Below are positions 1 through 11,870 of a DNA stretch of 64,000 nt, in pieces. Origin of the DNA: Papaver somniferum. Its lineage: Eukaryota > Streptophyta > Magnoliopsida > Ranunculales > Papaveraceae. The DNA is taken from the NCBI RefSeq assembly GCF_003573695.1, contig NC_039363.1, positions 164,688,747 through 164,752,746 on the forward strand. The letters are read 5' to 3'. Under the pieces are notes generated by a model. The model was given only the letters and a program-made list of their open reading frames with translations, had not been told where the DNA came from and did not search any database. The stretch's first letter is position 1; every line of letters starts with the position of its first letter. The translations under genes were made by a program, and so were the position numbers.

Positions 1-499
1 CGTGTGAGAATACAACACTAGCAAGTTGACCGTGCGTACTGAATCTAACTACAAGACGAAAATATATCCAAGTGTTAACAAAGCATTCAATATTCACCGT
101 TAAATGAAAACCTGATTAGACTCAAGCTAATATCTTTCAACCGTTAGATCGAACTTAGATTGTTACACACAAATGAAAAGTGACTTCATTTAGATATGAG
201 TAACCATACCTAAACATGTACACCTTGTTGGATCAACAATAGTTAACTGAAGTTAGCCATATGAACATTTTCATATCAACCTTATTCATCTTAACCATAA
301 CTAGTTGAAATTACTTAAATGATATTAGTTCTAGAGTTGTTCAATTTTTTATATTCTCATAGAAGTATACAAGACGCAATTGAAGCAAAATCGAGTTTGA
401 TTCACTCGAATCAAGTCATGAATATTATAGCCAGGGTTTGTAAAATATTGTGTTCCTTATTATATAAATGTATTAGTTCATGAACAAACCGATTTTAGA

Positions 500-745
500 A
501 CTTAACCTACTCAAGTATGCATACGGGTACGCATACCTAAGTAGCCGGACTAGGTTTGGGTTCATCAGTATGCGAACGGGTACGCATACCTCCAAACTCA
601 GCAGAAATTCCCGGAACCTGAACCTCACGCAATTACGCATACTTACTTCCCGAACTTCTACCAAACCAATCGGTACGCATACGGGTATGCATACCATGGT
701 TCCCGGACTTGGATTACACATATGCAAGTACGCATACTGTGCTTA
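500..745. repeat. Array of imperfect palindromes around GCATACGGGTACGCATAC
   Basis: At least five near-palindromic units built from GTATGCATAC, CGGGTACGCATAC and TATGCGAACGGG lie here, separated by 20-60 bp of unrelated sequence. The same module recurs at 20780-21010 inside a related LTR and at 54378-54486 inside a different LTR. Confidence 0.7.
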
Positions 746-749
746 TATC

Positions 750-2744
750 TGGTGTGAAAATGGGGTTGCACACAAAACTTGCAAGTATACAAGGCCAAGT
801 TTTAGTATAGAGAGTAAGCAAGGGATCAGTCCACAGGGAGTGGGAGCATACAAGAAATTTTCCTAAGCTAGCAATGGAGACAAGGCACTATGGCAGTGAG
901 TAAGGCAAAGGGAAAACAGTTAACAAAGCAAAGCAAATGACAAAACAGCATGGAACCAAGGCTGTGAGCCAAGGGCAGGAGTGAGTTTGTGCACTGATTT
1001 CAGTGCACAACAGCTTCAAAATGCAAGAAAAACAGTGAAGAAAATAAACTGATCAGGAAGCAAAACAAGACTGAAATTGAGTGACTGTAAAAGGGATTGT
1101 GGCTAAGCTAAGGCTTAGTATCCACCTTGTGTCCTAATCAAACAACATATTTCTAGGTTGAGTTGAAAATCCTATGCATACATCTAGAATGGGAGGAAAA
1201 CTAACTTGCTCACTAGTTTGCCCCTAGCATTGACTGTCTTTTGACAGAACAATCAATCACAGGCACTAAGAGCATTAGTCTCTTCCCATTGCTCAAGCAA
1301 AACAGGGCAAGGAGTTAACTATCTAGCAACATGTCAATTGACAGTGCATAAGGCTTCAACTGAGCCTCAGCCTAAAGCAGTTTAGCTCATGCTAAACATG
1401 TGAACCACAATAAACATCATACAGGATAATTCAAACAACACACACATAATATTCAAAATAATCAACTGTGATAAAGGGACTGAATTTGAAATTGTAATTA
1501 AAATTTCTTCAAATGTCTACTGGCTAGTCCAGAGATGCCCAAATTCTCAACCCTTAATACCTATTTATACACAAACCAATTTTTCCCAAAACAGGACCAC
1601 ATCAGTCCAATTAGGGTTTGGTGAAAATACAAAAGAAAATCCTACCTAACTCTGATAACAACCCTAATAGACTATCCCATACCTCAATTTAACATTCAAT
1701 TGATTTCCCCCAAAAATTTCCCAAATCAAAAAAATTAGGGTTTTAGAAATTAAAATTAGAAATTTACCTAATCTCTGACTCCAATCAAACTTCGACCCAT
1801 GCTTAGAATTAGTCTTCTCTTGCTTCCCATACCTTCAATTTGCCTCTAGATCGACCTAATTTACCTATTTCACACTTTAGGGTTTCGGTTGAAAATGTGT
1901 GGAATAAGTAAAGTAGATGGACTAGGGAGAGGGGAACAATGATGGGTTATCATTGTTTGACGCTGTGGTACTTATGGTGGTGATGGCGGAGCAGATGGGA
2001 TAGCAGGTGGAGGAGATGGTGGCGGACATGGAGGTTGCAGAGGAGGTGAGGGGAGAAAGAGGAGATGGAGTCGATGAAAAAGAGTGAGGGGGGTGTTTGG
2101 TTGGGTAGGAATAGGGTTAGGTATTAGGGTGTTGAGCGGATGTATCAGAATTCGATGTCCAGTGAGTTAAAGCGTTGGATCGACACATCTGGATCGAATC
2201 TATCGGCTGAGATGGCAATGCTTGCAGCGACCGTAGGATTGTGAGACACAACAAAACTGATGGCTCCAGATGGAGTTAGGTGCTTTAGTGTTAGACAAGA
2301 GCTTCAGAGTTTGATGCACTGTGATGAAGCGACCGTCGGATGCAGATGTAATCTAATATGACGGCTGAAGATGGAGGCGGGTATGGATATAGAAAATGGG
2401 TTTGGGTAAGGGTTTTGGGATTTGGGTATGCCAAGCCCATATCTTCTTTAAGAACAATTCTTCCTTCTTGAGCCCATTCCTAGCTTTTTGAACTTGTGCG
2501 CACCATTCTTTGCGGCTTCCTTGCGTAATTTCTTCCGGCTTTTCACTACTTTTATGCTCTATCCGCTCCGCAATTCATCCAAACTTTATTTATTACCTAA
2601 AAATATAAAATTAAGTAAGAAAAATATTTATTCTTGAAAACAATGAAAATACAGAATATGGGATAAAATGTAGAATTAATGCACAAAAGATGAGTTAAAT
2701 GCCAACAAAAAGGGATAAATATATGCAATATTTGGCACTCATCA
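750..2744 (-). mobile_element. Solo LTR, probably Ty3/gypsy type, nested in family A LTR
   Basis: Element of 1995 bp with TG...CA ends (on the - strand it begins TGATGAGTGCCAAATATTGC and ends CACACCA). It is flanked by a perfect 5-bp duplication, ATATC, at 745-749 and 2745-2749. Removing it rejoins the surrounding LTR to match its relative at 20 kb. The TGATGAGTGCC start is the kind seen in plant Ty3/gypsy LTRs. It has no coding capacity. The single LTR with an intact target duplication is what LTR-LTR recombination leaves behind. Confidence 0.75.
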
Positions 2745-3357
2745 ATATCCAACTGTTCTAAACTCTCATTTCAACCATTAAAACATTCTCAGAAGACGAC
2801 AATAGCTGTCTCACACAAACTACTAGCTTCAAAGCAATTTTCAAGTGATCGAATGATCAATACGAAACATTCCGAGTCTACATCGAATGACTGTCTCACG
2901 CAAATCACGTAAGATGTTACCATGCGATTTTCACATGATCACCTTTTGACTTTCGTCAAGAATATAAGATGGACTTGGTTAAAGAGAAAGCTTACCAACA
3001 CATATTTCGAGAAACATGTAAGCGAGCTAAACTCAATTCGAAATATCAAATGTGTATAATTGAAGTCTATATAGCTATACGACTTTTGTCTCAAATAGGA
3101 GATAGAGTAGATAAACTTTTGAGTGATAGATGAGTTCCAGTCTCCACATACCTTTTGTTGATGAAGTTCCACAAGCTCCCCTTAGTAGTTCTTCGTCTTC
3201 AATAGATGAACGTCGTGAAGTCTAATGCTCCACTACACTTTCTATCCTAATGCGAGACTTAGCTATAAGTAAACTAGAAATCAAGACGTATAAATAAACT
3301 TGACAAACAAGCTTAAGATAGCAACGCTTGCGAGTTCGACCGAGCAGTGCTCTAACA

Positions 3358-5665
3358 GCTTCTTAACCTCAATTCATCTTAAACCCAGTCTTAAAAGCAT
3401 ATCAACTCCTAAACTCCTCTTTAATCTTCACAATTCATATTCAAGAACACCAGAAAAAACAAGTTTTTCTTTTTCGATTCTTGGCTGAAATCATAACAAG
3501 AACTCACCCGATACTGAAACAAATTTGTAAAATACTTAATTTCCCTCCCAGCTTCACATGCATGCTTTGAAACTTCGTGAACTCCCACGAGACCATGGGT
3601 AGCCGGCGGTGAATAGAGATGTAACTGACTTAGTCGGTGTTAAAAAAAATAATCTCGACTTAGATTTTAGTTTATAAAGAGGAGAATATAAAGGCGCCTA
3701 ACACTTGGATATAAGTAGCCTAAGTGGTCCTCCCTTTAATATTATTATTTATATTAAGTGGATATCCTGAACCAATAATGACAGTGCTCCAGTAATCCTG
3801 CTTACTATTAACATAATTAAAAATTATGTGCTTGTTATCTTCAATTACATCAACGTTATTATCTCCGAGTGATGAATTGAGCATAAATTTCTATTTTTCA
3901 TGTCATTGACTCAAAAGTATCTATAAACTCAAAAACACATGTAAGATACGTAATTTACAAAGCAAAAAACAAACAAAAACATAAACAGTAGATCATAAAT
4001 AAGGTGTTTTAGACACCTATCAATACTACGAAAACCCGAGGTTTATTCTCTATTCAAGTATTTTCTTTTTCCAGAAGATCAGCTTGTCAGTCATTTGGTA
4101 TTGAGATCTTTACCAAAGTTGAAGGATATTATGCTTCATATTATAGCATTGGATATAGATCTGATCCAGTGTTCCTTCTAGGAACTGGGAATTTTCAGAT
4201 ATTTTTATGGAACCCTAGGTCTTCACTTATTATATATATTCTTTTGTTTGCCTTTGCCATATTGGTTATCCAAGGTCAGTTTTTATATAACAACCTCGAG
4301 GTTGTTCATCACGAGCTAAGTAGGTTACTGAGACAACAAACCAAGGTTGGTAAAGACAAATCTATTTTTGATCTCGAGATGACACTTACGTATTATCTAA
4401 GAGCTTAAGATTCTCTGAAGGCTTCTTAAGAGAACGAGTTAGCTCATAGGGATGTTGGTATATATATAGCTATCCTTCAGCTTTATAACAATAAGTAATT
4501 ATAGTTATGAAGATTTATGAATACATATATAGTCAGATGAGGCATTCTTCTTCTTCGATCTCCAGTAGAGAGGAAATGTTAAATCAAGCTCTGGAAACAA
4601 ACGAAAATGATATTTTTTCTGCTGTAGCTAAAGCTAAAATTCTGGATGAATATCTAAAATAGCTAGCGAACAATTAGTTTCTTTGTTAGGGAATTTCTTG
4701 GATTCTTGATTTAGTCACTTAAAAGTCAGTTTCAGACTAGATTATGTTAAGAAGTAAAATAGATAATCAAAGATATCTTTGAAGAATGGAGATTGAAGAC
4801 TACATGAAGACATCTTGGAGAGATTCATCAAAGGTTAGTAAAAAACACTTGATTCTCTTGTTTACTCTACCTCTATATCTATCGAAACAAGTGCTCACTC
4901 TATGGAACAATTCCTATGACGACAAATATACACTTATGTATACAATGGTGGATATTTGAGCCCAAGAGTTTTTTGAGAATTAAATTTTACCTTGGAAAGG
5001 TCCTTATGTTGTAATGAATGAGAATACGAATTCAAGGAGCCAAGAATCACTCAATTTCGAGTTATAGCGAAGAAGTAATGAGTGATTTATTAAAGCAACA
5101 CATAAGACAGTTCGTGAAAATGAAATTGTACACAAACTTTTTGCAACTGTTCGTGGAATAAAACGGGAAATATGTGACTAAAAGGTTTTTTAGTCAAATA
5201 CTTGGTGTTTACGTTCCTAGATAAGGTAACTTTATTTTTAAGAAACCTAACCTTGACCATTTATTATAAATAGAGATTAATTTCATGTAACCACACAAAC
5301 TATCCCTCGAAAAATTGTGTGTGCGTTGCATAAGGTTGTTTTCCATATCTTTGTTCTTCACGAACAAGAATGAGATTTTAAAAGACTTTACTTCGGGATC
5401 GTAGAGCATAGGGAAGCTATCTTCTTTGATAGTTACGAATCTTGTTTCTAAATATGTTTTTCATAACCTAGATTTGATAGATCAAGATATCTCTACATTA
5501 TTTCTAGGTGATCTTGTGAGGAAGAATCAATTAGGACATGGAACAATAAACCATAATTGTTGAGGAGTATCTTCTAAAAAGAATTAACATTCTGTCAGAG
5601 GATTTTCAAGAGCATCTTCTAAAAAGAACTGGAGTTCTACTAAAAGATTTACTAGAGGAATTCTT
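3358..5665. other. Gene-free, repeat-derived stretch
   Basis: No reading frame here has a recognisable domain. One open stretch (4169-4408) begins in an apparently decayed coding context and contains a hydrophobic segment, but I cannot assign it. A frame near 4560-4660 encodes a short acidic, helix-prone run and then stops. The tail near 6180-6300 resembles the distal part of the 20-kb LTR (GTGTTCAATCT, GACTAGGTCC), which suggests that old LTR material underlies the region. Confidence 0.4.
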
Positions 5666-5668
5666 AAT

Positions 5669-6066
5669 GGCGTGTTTGGTTATAGAATTCATAATTCCGA
5701 GGGATATATAATTACACGGGATTACAAATACCAGTAATTATGCAAACTCCTCGTGTGTTTGGTATCTAAGTGAAAATTCCTAGAATTTTTAATACCTCCT
5801 TATTTAAAATCCCATGTACTGTTTGGAAACTATTTATTGGGAGAAAATATGGCTTTTAAAGTTTTAAAAATAAAGTGGGTCCATATATCCCTTCTTAGTT
5901 TTCCAGCAAATCTTAGGAGGAGGTGATATTCAAAATGTTTGGTGGAATTATAAATCCTGAGGGAAACGTGAATCCAAGGAATTTGGACAACCAAACGGAA
6001 TCGTAATTCCACCAAATCTCCTGGACACATGAATTCCACCTTTAGAATTATGTATCCAAACCCACC
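5669..6066. mobile_element. MITE with GGCGTGTTTGG-type inverted ends
   Basis: The left end GGCGTGTTTGGTTATAGAAT pairs with the reverse complement of the right end (GGTGGGTTTGGATACATAAT), with mismatches. The trinucleotide AAT flanks both ends (5666-5668 and 6067-6069). The inside is rich in GGAATTC/GAATTCC-like sequence and has no real gene. A size of 398 bp and a 3-bp duplication point to a Tourist/PIF-Harbinger-like MITE, although the usual duplication is TWA, so the superfamily is uncertain. Confidence 0.6.
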
Positions 6067-7002
6067 AATAGAGAATTGGTGTTCTGCTAGGAGTTCTACA
6101 GGTACGTACACGAATACAACTGAAGCAGGTATTACAACTAGTCCAATATATGGTAGTGGATAACTGGTGTAAGAGTTTAAATCAGTGTGTTCAATCTGAA
6201 CTAGGTCCCGGGGTTTTTCTACAAGATTGTAGTTCGTAACTGAAATCTTTGGTATCTTTCTTAACAAGATTGTAGTTTTATCTTTATAATTGAAATATAA
6301 CAGGTTGTACGTATCTAAACCTATATAGTATTAACTCAACTGTAAAGAACCTATAAGACTTATTCTTGTTGAATTCGTATCTTGAAATATAGATTACAAG
6401 ATTTATTTTTGTTGGAATTCGGTTCATGAATAGTTCGGGTAATATACTAGGTTTACCTTGTTAAAAGCGATCTTAAATACAATTTCGTAACCGAACGTAT
6501 ATATTGTACAAGGATTTTTCACATAGGTTCCTGAACGAAAAATTTGATGGTGTACGTACTAGTTACCCTATCCTTTTCTATTGGTACCGAGAACAAACAC
6601 CATAAATACCTAATAAATATGTGTTTGTAGCGATCCGCACCTACAGACATGACCAGTCCAATATACGTGCCACCAGGATTTGATGGTACTCATTACTTAT
6701 GGTGGGAATTAATTATACGCTCCTTTTTACAATCCTGTGACTTTCGCACATGAATACTTACTCGAACAGTTCATGAAGGCGATAATACTATTGTGAAGGA
6801 TATGACCATGAACAACGAAACTGAAATCAGTGTTACAAAGCATAAATATCTATAAGCATCTGACTCAAAACCAATTGCCAACAATTGGAATAACATTTTT
6901 GGTATCATATTTAGTCCTTGCGGGATGATACGACTAGTACAACCGTTGCCACGGTGGGAGGGCCGACCGAAGAAGAATCTGAAGATGGTGTTTGTTTGTT
7001 TT

Positions 7003-7290
7003 CGCCCGTTTCAGAAAAGTGATACTTTTGCTCAGTTTCAAAAAAAGTAATACTTTCGCTCCGTTCCAGAAAAAGTGGTACTTTCACCCTGTTTCAGAAA
7101 AAGTAGTACTTTCATCCCGTTTCAGAAAAAGTGATACTTTCATCCCGTTTCAGAAAAAGTGATACTTTCGCTCCGTTTCAGAAAAAGTGATACTTTCGCC
7201 CTGTTTCAGAAAAAGTGAAAGTATCACTTTTCCTAAAACGTAGTAAATGTATCACTTTTCTTGAAACAAAATGTGAAAGTATCACTTTTT
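7003..7290. repeat. 28-bp minisatellite that turns into its own inverted repeat
   Basis: About seven tandem copies of CCGTTTCAGAAAAAGTGATA followed by CTTTCATC (or CTTTCGCT) run from about 7003 to 7215. They are followed at once by reverse-complement copies (GAAAGTATCACTTTT) to about 7290. A further inverted piece ends at about 7440 in CGAAACGGAGGGAGTA, the terminal motif of Stowaway-like MITEs (CTCCCTCCGTTTC). The array probably arose by expansion of MITE subterminal sequence. Confidence 0.75.
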
Positions 7291-7444
7291 CAAAAATGAA
7301 CAATTAGTCGATCTATAAACCAAAATATGGTTGCATAATGTGTCGTGCATCCTTTATGGTGGTTTGAATAATGACTATGTATTCAATTTTGGAAAATTTT
7401 GCCTAAAGTGAAAATATCACTTTTTTCGAAACGGAGGGAGTACA

Positions 7445-8540
7445 TACGTTTTTTTTTTTGAAGCATGTAACATACGTTTTATTAGTTGCAAAGGAAATTA
7501 GTCGATTAATAAACCAAAATATGGCTACATAAAGGTATTATCCTTTGTGGTAGTTTGCATAATGGATGTATATTTAATTTTCTAAAATTATTATGCCTAA
7601 AATGATAAATACCTTCAAATTTTTTGTAAAATGTCTAAATTTGATATTGTTATTTATACTCGTTGCGTAGATTTTTTTATAAGCTTTCCAACGAGATAAA
7701 ATTTGTAAAATTACAAGACACGGATTTTTAGATATGTTATATTAAAGTTTCTTTCCAATTATACCCCTAAAAGATAAGATACATAATGGGTTATAGTAAA
7801 TGGATTAAAAGGGAGAGACATTTTTGGTTTTTCAAGTACACGCTACCAAATAAAAATTCAATCTTTTTATGTCAATTGGTGACTTAGATTTTACAAAAAA
7901 AGTGACGATATAAGGTCCTCCCTTGGTTGGCTCGGTCTGACCAATTACCCGCTGCAACTAAACAGTACCTGTAAGTACAAGTGTGTACGTTTGATCAGTA
8001 CAAGTTAGCTAGCTAGTACCACTGAGTAAGGATTACTAGTTGTACTGCCCTTGACTTGGTTAATAGTCAACTGTACTCCAAAGCTTGTTGCTTCGAACCT
8101 TAACCAATCTACACGTCTCTCTACTAAAACAGTATTGAATTATTTTTATTATACTATTTTTTGTTTCATTTTACAGTTAATAATAATATTTCTCAATTTG
8201 TATAATAAGTTTGTACTTGCTGGCTGGTAACATTTTCGTTGAAAGGAATGTAATACTAATTGGCATCGCTTAACTATATCAATTCTGTTATTGATGCGGA
8301 AGGTTTGGTCTTCCTCTGTACCACTACCAGCTGTGGATGAATAAATTAAACGCCAACAGCCATTTTGACGCAGGATTAATTTAACCATGCATCTAAGAGT
8401 TAGTTACATCAAGCACACCCCCCATCAAAAACTTACAAGTCAACTTCTTATCTTGATCCATAAATATTTTTGTCAGGTGGTGGGTATTAAATATTAATAA
8501 TGTTACCTGACGAATTCAACTGAACCGGCCACCATAATTG
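7445..8540. other. Intergenic region upstream of the ferric reductase
   Basis: AT-rich DNA without a supportable gene. It ends in the FRO promoter region. Open frames here are short and show no domain. I did not recognise specific iron-response elements with confidence. Confidence 0.4.
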
Positions 8541-8565
8541 TTTCATCTTTTAAATTTTGCGTATG

Positions 8566-8573
8566 TATATAAG
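8566..8573 (+). promoter_or_regulatory. Likely TATA box of the FRO gene
   Basis: TATATAAG lies about 92-99 bases upstream of the chosen ATG at 8665. That spacing leaves a short 5' leader and argues against the upstream in-frame ATG at 8557, which would precede transcription start. Confidence 0.5.
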
Positions 8574-8664
8574 TATATGGCAAGCCTCATTTGGTCTCAA
8601 CATTACATTCGCTCTACTTTTAAGTGCACATGTACTGTACCTAAGACGTTCTACTTCTCTGCTA

Positions 8665-11600
8665 ATGGATTCGAGGACGAAGCAATCACCTCCGACTAAT
8701 GGAGGATCGAAAAAGAGTGTCCGAGCAGGTCTGAGACTATTGTTACTGGTAATCTTTGTAGGATGGATTATGATGTGGATTATGTTACCTGTAAAAGTCT
8801 ATAAGAATGTATGGACACCCAAACTCAACGTCAAGCTGAATTCCAAGTTCATTGGCTCCCAAGGTACGCATCCGAGTTTCTGATCAAGTATATATATATA
8901 CTTCTTCCTGTACTTTTTCCCCCATATAGCTAGCTAGAAGCTTAGAACAGTACGTAGCTGGCTGATGATGGTTCTACTATTTCCATCTATATCGGTTTCT
9001 TGCTTATGGTCGGTCGTTAATAATCTATATCATTAATGTTATTTCCTCATTTTACGTAGGGGCGAATCTCGTGATCTTCACCTTTCCGATTATGTTAATC
9101 GCGGCCCTTAGCTGTGTTTATCTCCATTTAGAGTCCAAGCATGCTGACAATCACAAAGAGAGGTACTTAATAAACTACATGTGCTCAAATGTACTTTCAT
9201 CAATCTGTGATCACACAGAGAGAATACATAATGCACTAGCGCGATATATATATATATATTTTCAGGCATACAATTAGAGAGGTACTTGATAAACTACATG
9301 TGCTCAAATGTACTTTCATCAATCTGTGATCACACAGGGAGAATACATAATGCATGCACTAGCGCGATATATATATATATATATATATTTTCAGGCATAC
9401 AATTATTAATGGTTAATTTCACAGTTCAAGAAGTCGTCTGGCAGTTCTGAGACGGCCGGTGCTAGTGAAAGCCCCGCTAGGAATCGTTACCTCCATGGAA
9501 TTGTTGTTCTCAGCCATGTTTGTAGCACTCATGATCTGGTCTCTGGGCAATTACTTATATGTTAACTATCAGCACCTCCATATGCACAAAGTAGGAGAGA
9601 AAGTGTAAGTATACATACATGCATAATTAGTGTGAATTTGGTATAGTTTTTCAAGAAGCAGATTAAGATGAATCATCTAAACTTGATTTTAACTAAACCG
9701 TCTATACCGATTCATGTTTCATACGTATATAAATAGATGGCAAGCAAAGTTCCGAGCTGTGTTTCTTAGACTGGGATACGTTGGAAACATCTCATGGGCT
9801 TTTCTCTTCTTCCCTGTGACACGAGGATCATCAATCCTTCCTTTGGTTGGATTAACATCGGAGTCAAGTGTCAAATATCATATTTGGCTGGGGCATATTT
9901 CTATGGTTCTCTTTGCTTTACACAGCATAGGTTTCTTCATATACTGGGGTCTAACCGATCAAATGGCTGATGTATGTATATATATACATACACTTTTTGA
10001 TTTACAAAAAAAAAAGAAAAAAAGAACTTGTTTTATTTGATAGCTAAGATAAGAAAGCAAGTTATCTAGCTAAGTACTGGTACATGGTTGTCTCTGATGT
10101 AGGGCCTTGAATGGAGCAAAGATTATGTATCAAATGTTGCTGGAGAGATTGCTTGGGTTGTTTCATTAGCAATGTGGGCCACAAGCATTCCCCGCGTTAG
10201 ACGAAAAATGTTTGAGCTCTTCTTCTACACTCATTACCTCTACATCGTCTATCTTGTTTTCTATCTTCTTCACGTAGGAATCGCTTACTTTTGCACCATT
10301 CTTCCGGGTGTTTTCCTCTTCTTAATTGATCGGTTCTTGCGATTCTTGCAATCACAAAAAAGGGTTCGATTGGTTTCTGCCCGAGTTTTACCTTGTGAAA
10401 CCGTCGAGTTAAACTTCTCTAAAAGCCCAGGTAAGGTAATATTTAAGATCATTCGCTAAAAACTATTTAACAATACGTATTTAGTTGTATGTATTGATGT
10501 TTCGTTAAGAGTCTAATTAATTATGACTGTAAGCAATGTTGTTGAAATGCATGATCTCTGTGTCTTGCATGTATATATATATAGAACTACATTATTCTCC
10601 AACAAGCATGGTTTACATAAATATACCAAGCATCTCCAAGCTACAGTGGCATCCATTCACTGTAACCTCAAATTCTAACATGGAGCCTGATACGCTAAGC
10701 CTTGCCATCAAATGTGGAGGAAGCTGGAGTGAAAATCTGTACAAAAAACTTTCTTCAATTTCTTGCGTAGTGGACCGCCTTGATGTCTCAATTGAAGGAC
10801 CGTATGGACCTAACTCGCCTCATTTCCTAAGGTATATTTAGATATGAAAACTATTTAACTGCCATGAACATCATTATACAGTTGACTCAATGGGATATTA
10901 ACTCGAACAATTGTGCAGACATGATGTCCTAGTCATGGTGACCGGAGGCAGAGGAATTACTCCCATGATCTCTATCATTAAAGAGGTTATATTCAGGAAA
11001 AACACGTCAAGCAATGCAACTCCGAAGCTTATCCTAATATCTGCCTTTAAGAAATCCGCCGATCTTGGCATGTTAGACCTCCTGCTTCCCATTTCTGGAA
11101 CACCTTGGGATTTATCTGGTATAAACTTACAGATAGAAGCTTACGTCACTACAGAAAATCAAGAGACAGAAAGTACTGCGAAGCTTAATCCGCAAACAAT
11201 TTCCTTTAAACCCAACGTCCACGACGAACCACTGACTGCAACTTTTGGCCCGAATAGTTGGCTTTGGCTTGGTGTCGTGATTACATCTTCATTTATCATG
11301 TTCCTCCTCTTCTTAGGTATTCTCACTCGCTATTACATATATCCGATCGACAAAAATACAGAAAAGGTTTATCACTATTCAGGAAGAGCTCTTTGGGATA
11401 TGTTCTTTGTTTGCATATGTATAGCTGCAGCGGCTAGTGGCGCTTTTCTATGGAACAAGAAAAATTTATCAGCAAACCGAGTTCAGAACAAGGATATCGT
11501 AACACCAACTATGTCCCCAGCTGGCTTAACCACCGAATACCCAATTCAAGAACTTGAAAGTGTCCCTCGCCAGTCTCTTGCTCAAGCTACCAATGTGCAC

Positions 11601-11870
11601 TACGGTTCAAGGCCTGATTTGAAGAGTAAGTAGCATCTAAATAGCGTCGTACTCTTTAAATGCCCATCAAGCACATTACAGTTGATTATGTTAATATTTT
11701 CATGTTAATATGTTGTTTTCTTGCTCTTAGATATACTATTCAACTGTAAAGACTCAAACGTTGGAGTTCTAGTTTGTGGGCCGAGGAAGATGAGACACGA
11801 GGCTGCTAAAATTTGTTCGTCTGGTTTGGCGGAGAATCTTCATTTCGAAGCCATTAGCTTCAATTGGTGA
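8665..11870 (+). CDS. FRO: Ferric-chelate reductase / ferric reduction oxidase (FRO2-like), 8 exons
   Basis: Plasma-membrane flavocytochrome that passes electrons from cytosolic NADPH through FAD and two haems to Fe(III)-chelates. Exons: 8665-8863, 9060-9162, 9425-9604, 9737-9971, 10103-10430, 10585-10831, 10919-11625, 11731-11870. All introns are GT-AG, phases agree, and the product is 712 residues, close to the family size. Visible motifs: N-terminal membrane segment; haem-ligand histidine pairs H209/H223 and H283/H296 with the usual 14 and 13 spacing; FAD motif HPFT (371-374); GPYG in exon 6; pyridine-nucleotide loop GGRGITP (440-446), where relatives usually have GGSGITP; C-terminal LVCGP (680-684); end SFNW. 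The first Met at 8557 would add an unrelated N-terminus and lies upstream of the TATA box, so 8665 is preferred. Which FRO paralogue it is remains open; FRO1-5-type iron uptake is most likely. Confidence 0.95.
9157..9405. repeat. 119-bp tandem duplication in FRO intron 2 including the splice donor
   Basis: The sequence from AGAGAGGTACTT at 9157 through the (TA)n tract and TTTTCAGGCATACAATTA repeats from 9276, differing by few bases and by the length of the TA tract. The duplicated block contains the exon 2 end and its GT donor, plus a TTTTCAG that could act as an acceptor. A potential micro-exon (GCATACAATTAGAG) therefore sits between a good AG and a good GT. Confidence 0.85.

Larger units (their letters stand above)
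1..3357 (-). mobile_element. Solo-type LTR (family A), cut by the window start and split by a nested LTR
   Basis: The + strand reads towards an end CTCTAACA at 3357, so in element orientation (-) the LTR starts TGTTAGAG. Reverse-complemented, 2745-3357 followed by 1-749 aligns in order with the LTR at 20116-22696: the shared blocks include the TCGACCGA start, the CTCGAAATATGTGTTGG block, the GCATAC array and the TCTAACGGT/AACGGTGAATATTGAATG block. The stretch 750-2744 has no counterpart there and is a later insertion. No reverse transcriptase or gag is seen. The far LTR end lies outside the window, so I cannot tell a solo LTR from half of a longer element. Confidence 0.7.

Noticed and set aside
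480..866. 128-residue open frame
   Set aside because: It runs through the GCATAC palindrome array and across an LTR boundary; the periodic peptide is a product of the repeat.
4169..4408. 79-residue hydrophobic open frame
   Set aside because: No homologous domain recognised, surrounded by stops, no promoter or splice context.
8557..8664. Longer N-terminus for the ferric reductase from ATG at 8557
   Set aside because: It lies at or before the TATA box, and the added residues do not resemble FRO N-termini; ATG at 8665 begins a typical short hydrophilic leader.
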